Positions 1 to 6,151 of a stretch of DNA of 64,000 nucleotides are shown piece by piece. The stretch covers positions 298,501-362,500 of the forward strand of contig FAON01000012.1 in the NCBI GenBank assembly GCA_001485605.1, given 5' to 3'. A program made the position numbers and the translations under genes. Within the stretch, counting starts at the first letter, position 1; every line of letters begins with the position of its first letter. Origin of the DNA: Candidatus Kryptobacter tengchongensis (GTDB lineage Bacteria; Bacteroidota; Ignavibacteria; Kryptoniales; Kryptoniaceae). Under the pieces are notes generated by a model. It did no database searches. It saw only the letters and a program-made list of their open reading frames with translations, and had not been told where the DNA came from.

Positions 1-199
1 TGCTTATAAAGCTTTACAGGCTGAATATGAGCTTGGATTAATACTTCCATGCAATGTGATTGTTTATGAAAAAGATGGGAAAGTTACTGTATCTGCATTT
101 GACCCAGTGGTGATGTCGCAAATGATTGATAATCCAAAGTTAAAAGAAATTGCAGTGGAGGTTCGTGAAAAACTTGAAAGAGTTATCCAGAATGTTTAA
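1..199 (+). CDS. DUF302 family protein, C-terminal part (runs off left edge)
   Basis: The frame is open from position 2 to a TAA at 197-199 and encodes the last 65 residues of a protein. The stretch LGLILPCNVIVYEKDGKVTV followed by a SAFDP motif is the typical end of DUF302 proteins (the TT1751-like fold). DUF302 has no firmly established reaction but is often found beside rhodaneses, TusA-like proteins and other sulfur-handling genes, which matches the genes downstream here. The N-terminus lies outside the window. It is probably the first visible gene of the operon that continues to about 3861, since the next gene starts about 20 bases later. Confidence 0.7.
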   Translation, partial: AYKALQAEYELGLILPCNVIVYEKDGKVTVSAFDPVVMSQMIDNPKLKEIAVEVREKLERVIQNV

Positions 200-217
200 A
201 AACAAAGATTGAGATCC

Positions 218-808
218 ATGATGCCAAGGAAAGAACAGAAAAAGAAATCAAATTACCTGCCTATAATTGGGCTTTTGCTTTTAATTTTAGCTGTTGGTTA
301 TCTTGGTTATACTTCAAAAAGAGCTAATGAATTGAAGGACGAAAATTATTCAACGATTACACCGGCTTTTGCGACCATGCCTTCGGATGTGAAACCTGCT
401 CCTGATTTTGATCTTCCAGATGTGAATGGGAAAAGAGTGAAACTATCTAATTTTAAGGGTAAGGTTATAATTCTTGATTTTTGGGCTACATGGTGTCCGC
501 CGTGTAGAGCTGAAATACCTGGGTTTATTGAACTTTACAAAAAGTATAAAGATAAAGGAGTTGAGATAATCGGAATTTCGCTTGATGAGGGCGGAGTTAA
601 AGATGTTTTGCCATTTATGAAAGAGTTCGGGATTAATTATACAATTTTAATTGGGAATTATAAAGTCACGCAAGATTACGGTGGGATTCGTGGGATACCG
701 ACTACATTTGTGATTGATAAAAAGGGTAATATAAGGGCAAAGTATGTGGGTTATCGTCCAAAGGAAGTTTTTGAAAGAGATATAATTATGCTCTTAAATG
801 AGAAATGA
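218..808 (+). CDS. Membrane-anchored TlpA/ResA-like thioredoxin
   Basis: This is an extracytoplasmic thiol-disulfide oxidoreductase. A basic N-terminus is followed by a membrane anchor (about residues 14-31, YLPIIGLLLLILAVGYLGY), then a thioredoxin fold of the AhpC/TSA-Redoxin type starting near PAPDFDLPDVNG. The active site FWATWCPPC has both cysteines, and the cis-proline region GIRGIPTTFVID is present. Family members reduce apocytochromes c or other periplasmic thiols. The frame can also start at TTG 209; ATG 218 or 221 is more likely, though no strong ribosome binding site is visible. A c-heme protein lies in the same operon (1639-2202), a plausible client by inference. The next gene overlaps its stop by 11 bases. 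Confidence 0.9.
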   Translation: MMPRKEQKKKSNYLPIIGLLLLILAVGYLGYTSKRANELKDENYSTITPAFATMPSDVKPAPDFDLPDVNGKRVKLSNFKGKVIILDFWATWCPPCRAEIPGFIELYKKYKDKGVEIIGISLDEGGVKDVLPFMKEFGINYTILIGNYKVTQDYGGIRGIPTTFVIDKKGNIRAKYVGYRPKEVFERDIIMLLNEK

Positions 809-1001
809 AATGACAAAATCGGTTCACTTGAGTTTTCAAAGCATTGAAGTTGATGTTAAGAAGTGTCCAAATTGTGGAAACGAGATGATATTTATCAGGA
901 AATGTTGCGGAGATAACGAAGTCTGGCGTTGTGAAAATTGTGAATATATTGAGAAGGAATTGAATCAAAACATCTGGTATTATTATATCTGGGCAAAATA
1001 A
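798..1001 (+). CDS. Small zinc-ribbon protein
   Basis: This 67-residue protein carries two CxxC knuckles, CPNCG at residues 23-27 and CENCE near residue 46, plus a CCG between them. The spacing fits a zinc ribbon that binds one metal ion. Nothing more specific is recognisable. The ATG at 798 overlaps the end of the thioredoxin gene; ATG 810 is an alternative start that would remove the overlap. Its place inside a run of thiol-redox genes suggests a cytoplasmic metal- or redox-sensing role, but that is inference. Confidence 0.65.
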   Translation: MRNEMTKSVHLSFQSIEVDVKKCPNCGNEMIFIRKCCGDNEVWRCENCEYIEKELNQNIWYYYIWAK

Positions 1002-1016
1002 ATTCTGAGTTTTGGA

Positions 1017-1181
1017 ATGGTTTCGGGAATAATTGGTGGACTTATCGGTGGAGTTTTGGGATTTTTCATAGGTAGATATTTTGCAAAACTTGGTGGTATG
1101 TGTCCGCTTTTGTGTAACCCGAGGATAAGCACAATATATTTTGCATTACTTGGTTTTTTGCTTGCTTATAATAAATTTTAA
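1017..1181 (+). CDS. Small DUF6132-like membrane protein (54 aa)
   Basis: A 54-residue gene in the gap between the zinc-ribbon and OsmC genes. It starts at ATG 1017 and ends at TAA 1181. It has a glycine-rich hydrophobic helix (GIIGGLIGGVLGFFIGRYF), a short loop with MCPLLCNPRIST, and a second hydrophobic helix (IYFALLGFLLAY). The loop matches the protein at 3395-3595, which has TCPITSNPYLST at the same place between two helices, so the two are paralogues. Small membrane proteins with this CP-x-x-x-NP-x-x-ST motif resemble family DUF6132. This copy has two loop cysteines. Function is unknown; the conserved cysteine and the operon suggest handling of a thiol or sulfur species. Confidence 0.65.
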   Translation: MVSGIIGGLIGGVLGFFIGRYFAKLGGMCPLLCNPRISTIYFALLGFLLAYNKF

Positions 1182-1199
1182 AAAATAAGGAGGGTGAAA

Positions 1200-1646
1200 A
1201 TGCCGAAGGTTGAAGTTAAATTTGTAGATGGAATGACCTTCATTGGGAAGGGGGAATCAAATCATTGGGTTGTGATGGATGGTGCAGAAACAGTTGGTGG
1301 AAGCGACGCCGGGACAAGACCAATGGAACTTGTTTTAATTGCCCTTGGTGGTTGCACTGGAATGGATGTTGTGAGCATTTTGAGGAAGAAAAGGGTTAAA
1401 TTTGATAAATTTGAGATGAAAATCAGCGGGGAAAGGGCAGAAGAACATCCTAAAGTTTATACAAAAATTGACATTGAATACATAATCTATGGCAAAGAAA
1501 TAAATCCAAAAGATGTTGAACATGCAATTGAGCTTTCACAATCTAAATACTGCTCTGTTTCCGCGATGCTTAAAAAATCAGGAGCGCAGGTAAATTATTC
1601 TTACAAAATAATTCAGCCTGAAACGGAGGTGGTAAAGGGTGAATAA
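1200..1646 (+). CDS. OsmC/Ohr family thiol peroxidase-like protein
   Basis: A 148-residue OsmC-family protein. Both family cysteines are visible: one in ALGGCTGMDV, on the long central helix, and one in QSKYCSVSAML. In characterised OsmC/Ohr enzymes this pair reduces organic hydroperoxides; the YhfA-like subgroup, which this resembles, is less well understood. An excellent ribosome binding site (AAGGAGGG at 1187-1194) sits just before ATG 1200, so this start is preferred over GTG 1194. Its 3' end overlaps the next gene by 8 bases. Confidence 0.88.
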   Translation: MPKVEVKFVDGMTFIGKGESNHWVVMDGAETVGGSDAGTRPMELVLIALGGCTGMDVVSILRKKRVKFDKFEMKISGERAEEHPKVYTKIDIEYIIYGKEINPKDVEHAIELSQSKYCSVSAMLKKSGAQVNYSYKIIQPETEVVKGE

Positions 1647-2202
1647 AACATTTCTAATTTTCATTTTTGCTTTCTCTCTTTTGTTTCAATCGGATGAAAA
1701 AACTAAAAAAGCGGTTGAACTTGCAAGGGAGATTTCAAATGAGCTTGTTGATTCTGTGAAAGCAGTTCTTTTTAATGAACTTGCCAAAGGTGGTTATACA
1801 GGTGCAATTAAAGCATGTTCAAATCTTGCGCAGGAGATAATAAAAGCACATCGGGAAAAATATCAGGTTTATGTGAGGCGGATAAGTGAGAAATACAGAA
1901 ACGAACTTGACAAGCCAGATGATTATGAGGTTAAAGTTTTGAGGAAACTTGATGAACTTAACAAACAAAATGAACTACCACAGGAATTTTACGAAATTGT
2001 TGATGAAGATGGGGAAAGATATTTGAGATATTTTAAACCGTTAATTGTTCAACCTATGTGTTTAAATTGTCATGGAACAGAGGAGGTTTTGAAGAAGGAG
2101 ATAAAAGAATTTTTGAGGGAAAAATATCCGAATGATAAAGCTGTGGGTTATCACGCTGGAGATTTCAGAGGTGCCGTAAGCGTTAAGATTAAAATTAAAT
2201 AA
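1639..2202 (+). CDS. Exported c-type heme protein, DUF3365 (Tll0287-like)
   Basis: A 187-residue protein that begins with a signal peptide (MNKTFLIFIFAFSLLFQS). The rest matches the DUF3365/Tll0287-like domain, a PAS-like fold seen free or as the sensor part of receptors. One heme c motif, CLNCH, lies at residues 141-145 in the context PMCLNCHG, typical for the family. GTG 1639 is chosen because GGAGG at 1625-1629 is well placed and a signal peptide follows directly; this makes an 8-base overlap with the OsmC gene. It probably acts as a periplasmic single-heme redox or gas sensor. The TlpA-like thioredoxin upstream could keep its heme-site cysteines reduced. Confidence 0.82.
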   Translation: MNKTFLIFIFAFSLLFQSDEKTKKAVELAREISNELVDSVKAVLFNELAKGGYTGAIKACSNLAQEIIKAHREKYQVYVRRISEKYRNELDKPDDYEVKVLRKLDELNKQNELPQEFYEIVDEDGERYLRYFKPLIVQPMCLNCHGTEEVLKKEIKEFLREKYPNDKAVGYHAGDFRGAVSVKIKIK

Positions 2203-2210
2203 CTGAATTT

Positions 2211-2777
2211 ATGCATAAGTTCAACCCAGAAAATGCACACCGACTTCACAATGACGAAAGGAGGAAAATTCTTCCACCGGAAGAAATTTTGATTGAGTGC
2301 GGATTAAAAAAAGGGATGACGATGGCTGATGTTGGCTGTGGAAGTGGTTATTTTACAATCCCAGCGTCAAAAATTGTCGGCAATTCTGGAAAAGTCTATG
2401 CGATTGATGTTCAAGAGGAGATGTTAAATAGATTAAAACAGAACAATTTACCTGACAATGTGATTGTATTGCTTGCGGAGAATGATTATAAATTTCCGAT
2501 CACGGATGAAATAAGCGATTTTACACTTCTTGCGTTTGTTGTGCACGAAAATAGGGATATTGAGAGGTTTTTAAACGAGGTCAAAAGAATAACGAAAGAT
2601 AAAGGGAAGGTTGTTATTCTTGAGTGGAAGAAGCAGTTTGAGGAAGCGGGACCGCCGTATGAAGAAAGGATATCACAAGTGGATCTTGTTAAGATCCTTG
2701 ATAAACTTGATTTTTCAATTGTTGAGCAGGGTGATATTAATCAATCACATTATAAAATAATTTGCCTTAAAAAGTGA
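2211..2777 (+). CDS. Class I SAM-dependent methyltransferase
   Basis: A 188-residue Rossmann-fold methyltransferase. Motif I is MADVGCGSGYFTIP (about residues 40-53), followed by the acidic motif II in VYAIDVQEEML, and later EWKKQFEEAGPPYEERIS, as seen in the UbiE/ArsM-like group. The N-terminal stretch KFNPENAHRLHNDERRKILP recurs in a set of archaeal and bacterial methyltransferases of unknown substrate. Arsenite or a small thiol would be possible substrates, but no arsenic-type cysteine pattern is evident. The stop overlaps the start of the rhodanese gene, so the two are translationally coupled. Confidence 0.85.
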   Translation: MHKFNPENAHRLHNDERRKILPPEEILIECGLKKGMTMADVGCGSGYFTIPASKIVGNSGKVYAIDVQEEMLNRLKQNNLPDNVIVLLAENDYKFPITDEISDFTLLAFVVHENRDIERFLNEVKRITKDKGKVVILEWKKQFEEAGPPYEERISQVDLVKILDKLDFSIVEQGDINQSHYKIICLKK

Positions 2778-3181
2778 AAACACGCTTTAAAGTTTTTCTA
2801 CTTTTTTCACTGTTGCTTTATTTTGTAAGTTGCACTGCAAGAGTTAGTCAAAATCAGACAAGCACTTACATAGATATAACTCCTATTGAGGCAAGGGAGA
2901 AAATTCAAAAGGCAAAAAATGTTTTACTTCTTGATGTTCGTACAAAGGAAGAGTTTTCCGAGGAGCGCATTAAAAATGCGTTAAATATCCCAGTTCAAGA
3001 ACTTGAAAAACGGTTGGATGAACTGAAAAAGTATAAAAATTTTGAAATCATTGTTTATTGTAGAAGTGGGGCGAGAAGTAGAAGAGCAAGCGAGATACTT
3101 GTTAAAAATGGATTTAAGTTCGTCTATAATCTTTCTGGTGGAATTATTGAATGGAAGAAACAATTTGAGGTGGAAAAATGA
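2774..3181 (+). CDS. Rhodanese-domain lipoprotein
   Basis: A 135-residue single-domain rhodanese exported as a lipoprotein. The N-terminus has a hydrophobic stretch ending in a lipobox-like YFVSC (Cys20). The rhodanese fold follows, with LLLDVRTKEEF and the active-site loop YCRSGARS, in which the cysteine carries the persulfide. It should move sulfane sulfur outside the cytoplasm. It starts at GTG 2774, overlapping the preceding stop by 4 bases, and its own stop overlaps the next ATG (ATGA). A surface rhodanese next to DUF1858 and DUF302 points to a sulfur-transfer pathway. Confidence 0.88.
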   Translation: MKTRFKVFLLFSLLLYFVSCTARVSQNQTSTYIDITPIEAREKIQKAKNVLLLDVRTKEEFSEERIKNALNIPVQELEKRLDELKKYKNFEIIVYCRSGARSRRASEILVKNGFKFVYNLSGGIIEWKKQFEVEK

Positions 3182-3411
3182 AAAAAATTACAAAAGACAT
3201 AACAATTGAGGATCTTGTTACAGAATTTCCTGAATCAGTTGGTTTCTTAATGAAAAAGGGAATTAAGTGCATTGTTTGTGGTGAACCGATATGGGGAACA
3301 CTTGAGCAAGCGATAAAGGATAAAGGAAAGGAAAACGAGATGGAGCAAATAATTGATGAGTTAAACGAAGTCCTCGGTCTAAAAGAAAAACGAGATGATC
3401 AAAGTGAATAA
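3178..3411 (+). CDS. DUF1858 redox-disulfide domain protein
   Basis: A 77-residue protein consisting of one DUF1858 domain, the small helical domain often annotated as hybrid-cluster-protein-associated redox disulfide domain. Its hallmarks are TIEDLVTEFPESVGFLMKKG followed by the pair CIVCGEP. Such domains occur alone or fused to sulfur and redox enzymes and are thought to pass electrons or sulfur through the CxxC. The ATG overlaps the rhodanese stop. It is cytoplasmic (no signal sequence), so it would act on the opposite side of the membrane from the rhodanese lipoprotein. Confidence 0.82.
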   Translation: MKKITKDITIEDLVTEFPESVGFLMKKGIKCIVCGEPIWGTLEQAIKDKGKENEMEQIIDELNEVLGLKEKRDDQSE

Positions 3412-3595
3412 ACTTAAATTTATTTTTCTTGGAGTAGGGGCTATTGCAGGTTATGGTTATTATTATTTCATCGGTTGTAAGGTTGGAACCTGCCCAATCA
3501 CAAGTAATCCATATCTTTCAACGCTTTATGGGTTATTATTAGGTCTTGGGGTTTATTTGACATTTTTTTCAGGTAAAAAGAAACAGGACAATTAA
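3395..3595 (+). CDS. Small membrane protein, DUF6132 family
   Basis: A 66-residue protein with two predicted membrane helices (about residues 9-26 and 43-59) joined by a loop with GCKVGTCPITSNPYLST. This is the DUF6132 pattern found mostly in Bacteroidota and relatives, often near thioredoxin or rhodanese genes. It is a paralogue of the shorter protein at 1017-1181. The loop holds two cysteines, Cys28 and Cys33 (approximate numbering). It overlaps the DUF1858 gene by 17 bases and lies 2 bases before the next gene. Function is unknown; a membrane partner for sulfur or thiol transfer is a reasonable guess from context. Confidence 0.75.
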   Translation: MIKVNKLKFIFLGVGAIAGYGYYYFIGCKVGTCPITSNPYLSTLYGLLLGLGVYLTFFSGKKKQDN

Positions 3596-3597
3596 CA

Positions 3598-3861
3598 GTG
3601 GCTGTTGCGGTTCAGATAAGTTTATACCCATTGAGGCAGATGGATATAATAGAGCCAATTAACAGTGTGATTGAAATTTTTAAGTCATATGGTCTTGAAA
3701 CGCATGTTGGTTCAATGAGCACGCTTGTTTACGGTGAGGATGAGCAAGTTTTTAAAGCGCTTCAGGATGCTTACAAAAAGGCAGCTGAGTTTGGGGAGTT
3801 CGTTATGGTTGCGACTTTTTCAAACGCTTGTCCGCTGCCTTTAAGATTTGATATAGGATGA
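3598..3861 (+). CDS. YkoF/MTH1187-like thiamine-binding protein
   Basis: An 87-residue ferredoxin-fold protein starting at GTG 3598. VAVQISLYPLRQMDIIEPIN at the N-terminus and ETHVGSMSTLVYGEDEQVFKAL in the middle are typical of the YkoF and thiamine-binding (MTH1187/UPF0045) group. Relatives bind thiamine or hydroxymethylpyrimidine. Here it closes a thiol-redox operon, and no thiamine gene is nearby, so its ligand is uncertain. It is convergent with the next gene; only 8 bases separate the two stops and no terminator hairpin is visible between them. Confidence 0.75.
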   Translation: MAVAVQISLYPLRQMDIIEPINSVIEIFKSYGLETHVGSMSTLVYGEDEQVFKALQDAYKKAAEFGEFVMVATFSNACPLPLRFDIG

Positions 3862-3869
3862 AATTTACT

Positions 3870-4301
3870 CTATCTTTTTCTGTAAGTTTGTAACAGTTGT
3901 TGCATTATATCATTTGACAGTGATAATCCTTGAATGTTTAAGACGACGATGGTCATTATATCACTTACTATGATTGGTTGATTTTGTGAATCTGAGTAAA
4001 GATTATCAATTCTATCAACTATTTCTCCAACTGTTGTTGAGCCGATATCTGTGTAGGCGGTCCATTTCTGGAAGACCGCATCTGCAGTGTTTTGATTTAT
4101 GATTCCATTCTTTTTGAGGTTGTTGAGCGCATCTTTTAACACATCATCTCCCCAGGTCACACCATTCCAGAATCCAGCGACAAAATATATTTTTGCATTT
4201 TTATCAAGCCCCTGCCACCATTTTCCATCGCGAACTGATTGTGAATTTGAAAAAGCAATAAATGAAAAAAGCAGGGCAGCTAAGATAGAAATTTTACGCA
4301 T
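3870..4301 (-). CDS. Secreted helical protein of unknown function
   Basis: A 143-residue protein with a clear signal peptide (MRKISILAALLFSFIAFSNS). The mature part begins with DGKWWQGLDKNAKIYFVAGFWNG and seems mostly helical. It is loosely reminiscent of small periplasmic proteins that begin with a W...K..Y..G..NG pattern, but no family assignment is safe. The start is set at ATG 4301 because a GGAG ribosome binding site sits 7 bases before it and the signal peptide follows at once; the frame is open further to 4346 but that extension is basic and unsupported. The gene stands alone, downstream of the beta-propeller gene on the same strand, with a 128-base gap. Confidence 0.65.
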   Translation of the reverse strand: MRKISILAALLFSFIAFSNSQSVRDGKWWQGLDKNAKIYFVAGFWNGVTWGDDVLKDALNNLKKNGIINQNTADAVFQKWTAYTDIGSTTVGEIVDRIDNLYSDSQNQPIIVSDIMTIVVLNIQGLSLSNDIMQQLLQTYRKR

Positions 4302-4429
4302 TGTAAATCTCCAAAGTTTGTTTAAAAAGTTTTTAAACCCTTTCACCCGTGGAAAGATTTCAGTTAACCTTCATTCAAGGGGGTGAGCAGGTCAAGTGCA
4401 AGATATAGAGTTAAAAGATAAAAAGCAAA

Positions 4430-5431
4430 TTACCATATTCCAATACCATCAGGTTCTTTGCCAGTTTTGATTGTTTTTATAACTTTTCCATTTTTGATGT
4501 CAATTACGCTTACGATATCAGCATTTGAATTTGCAACATAAATTAAGTTTTTATCATCAATACTTATCCCAATTGGGACAGGGCTATCGCCGAAAACGGA
4601 GCCGAACAATCTTCCCGTTTTTTCAACATCCACCTTTTCTGCAGTTTTTATTCTTTTTATCGTTTCTTTATTTTTCGCGTCAATTACGGCAATTTCGCCA
4701 CTCCTTGCACATGATATAATTGCATACTTTCCATCTTTTGAAAATTTAACCCGAATCGGGAAGCCATCAACTTTAAATTTTGTTTTCATCTCAAGTGTTT
4801 TTACATCAACGACTGCAATGCTGTCCTCGGCTCTGTTCGTGACCCAAATTTCGTTTCCATCGGGAGTAATATCAATTCCTTCGCTACCTCTGCCAGTTTG
4901 TATATTTTTGATAAGGTTCATCTCCTTCAAATCAATCGCGCTTATAGAGCCAGAGCCAATGTTTGCCACAAAACATTTTGTTTTGTCAAGTGAGAGAACA
5001 AGCATATGTGAAATTTCTTGGTCGGTTCTAACAGCGCCGATAATTTCCCCATTTTTGACATCAACGATGATAATTGATTTGTTTGCTTCAACTGTGATGA
5101 TCAGTTTTTCATTATCAATCCATTCAATGCCATGGGGTCTACGGAAATTGCCAAGGTTTATCGTTTTTTCAAGTGTTAATTTTTCAAGATTTAAAACTGT
5201 GATTGAATTTCCAGGATTTTCGCGTGTTCCATAATTTGTTATAGCTGCAAATTTTTTGTTTGGTGAGATCGCAACTTCATGTGGTCCTTCACCTGTGGGA
5301 ATTTGAATAAGTAATTTATCTTTTTTAAGGTCAAAAATCATTGCTGTGTTGTCTGATTTATTCAGCACAATTAAGTTTTGTGAAAGTGAGATATATAATG
5401 GAATGAATAGGATCAGGATTTTTTTAAGCAT
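4430..5431 (-). CDS. Exported YVTN-type beta-propeller protein
   Basis: A 333-residue protein with an N-terminal signal (MLKKILILFIPLYISLSQ) and about seven repeats of the YVTN/cytochrome D1-like propeller. Repeat hallmarks include DLKKDKLLIQIPTGEGPHEVAIS, FVANIGSGSISAIDL, IWVTNRAEDSIAVVDV and IYVANSNADIVSVIDIKNG. Such proteins form seven-bladed propellers in the periplasm or on the surface and usually mediate binding; none of the nitrite-reductase heme ligands is expected. It lies 27 bases downstream of the Crp/Fnr regulator gene and may be co-transcribed with it. Confidence 0.85.
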   Translation of the reverse strand: MLKKILILFIPLYISLSQNLIVLNKSDNTAMIFDLKKDKLLIQIPTGEGPHEVAISPNKKFAAITNYGTRENPGNSITVLNLEKLTLEKTINLGNFRRPHGIEWIDNEKLIITVEANKSIIIVDVKNGEIIGAVRTDQEISHMLVLSLDKTKCFVANIGSGSISAIDLKEMNLIKNIQTGRGSEGIDITPDGNEIWVTNRAEDSIAVVDVKTLEMKTKFKVDGFPIRVKFSKDGKYAIISCARSGEIAVIDAKNKETIKRIKTAEKVDVEKTGRLFGSVFGDSPVPIGISIDDKNLIYVANSNADIVSVIDIKNGKVIKTIKTGKEPDGIGIW

Positions 5432-5458
5432 AGTTTGGCTCCGGTTTTGGTTTTGAAA

Positions 5459-6145
5459 TTATTTTGATAGGGCAAGATTTTTCAATTTTTCCAAGTTTAA
5501 AATTACAATTTTTTTCCCCTTGACCTCAATCAACCCATCATCTTGGAGTTTTCTCAAAGCTCTTGAAAGCGTCTCAATAACCGTCCCAAGGTATGATGCA
5601 AGCATTGATCTTGAAATGTTTAATATTATCTCATTTCCTTCTTTGCCATGGCATTGTTTTTCGTATTCTTCAATCAGATAGGTTGCGAGTCGTTGTGGGA
5701 CATCTTTTGATGTCAATTTCTCTATTTGTTGTGTTAATTCTTTTAATCTTTTAGCAAAACCTTGAAGAATTTTTAGGGAGATTTTTGGATTTTTTACAAA
5801 TAATTGAAGAAATCTTTCTTTGGGTATAAAAAGCAGGGTTGAATCCTCAATGGCTTCACAGCTTGAGTCGTATGTTTTCCCATCAAATAGTGGGATTTCT
5901 CCAACAAGATTAAATGGTTCAACTATTTGTATGGTTATATCTCTCCCATCTGGGGTTAGTTTAAAAATTCTCACTGCACCTTTTAGAAGGATATAAAAAC
6001 CCAGATAAGGTGCTCCTTCAGAAAAGATTAGCTCTTTTTTGGAAAATTTTTTCAGTTGGGATATTTGCGTGAATTTGCGGAGTTCATCGGTTGAAAGCTC
6101 GGAAAAAAGTGGAATTTGCCTTATTGTATCATGGTCTGGTTTCAT
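5459..6145 (-). CDS. Crp/Fnr family transcriptional regulator
   Basis: A 228-residue regulator. Residues 10-125 form the cyclic-nucleotide-binding-like barrel (FSELSTDELRKFTQISQL, GAVRIFKLTPDGRDITIQIV, GEIPLFDG). The C-terminus has the Crp-type winged helix with ISRSMLASYLGTVIETLSRAL as the recognition helix region. Only two cysteines are present, scattered, so an FNR-type iron-sulfur cluster is unlikely. It starts 6 bases after the stop of the GH15-like gene and may belong to the same transcript as the carbohydrate genes. Confidence 0.9.
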   Translation of the reverse strand: MKPDHDTIRQIPLFSELSTDELRKFTQISQLKKFSKKELIFSEGAPYLGFYILLKGAVRIFKLTPDGRDITIQIVEPFNLVGEIPLFDGKTYDSSCEAIEDSTLLFIPKERFLQLFVKNPKISLKILQGFAKRLKELTQQIEKLTSKDVPQRLATYLIEEYEKQCHGKEGNEIILNISRSMLASYLGTVIETLSRALRKLQDDGLIEVKGKKIVILNLEKLKNLALSK

Positions 6146-6151
6146 TTAAAC

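Noticed and set aside
4818..5234. 138-residue plus-strand frame
   Set aside because: It is antisense to the beta-propeller gene, has no ribosome binding site and a Phe/Ser-rich shadow composition.
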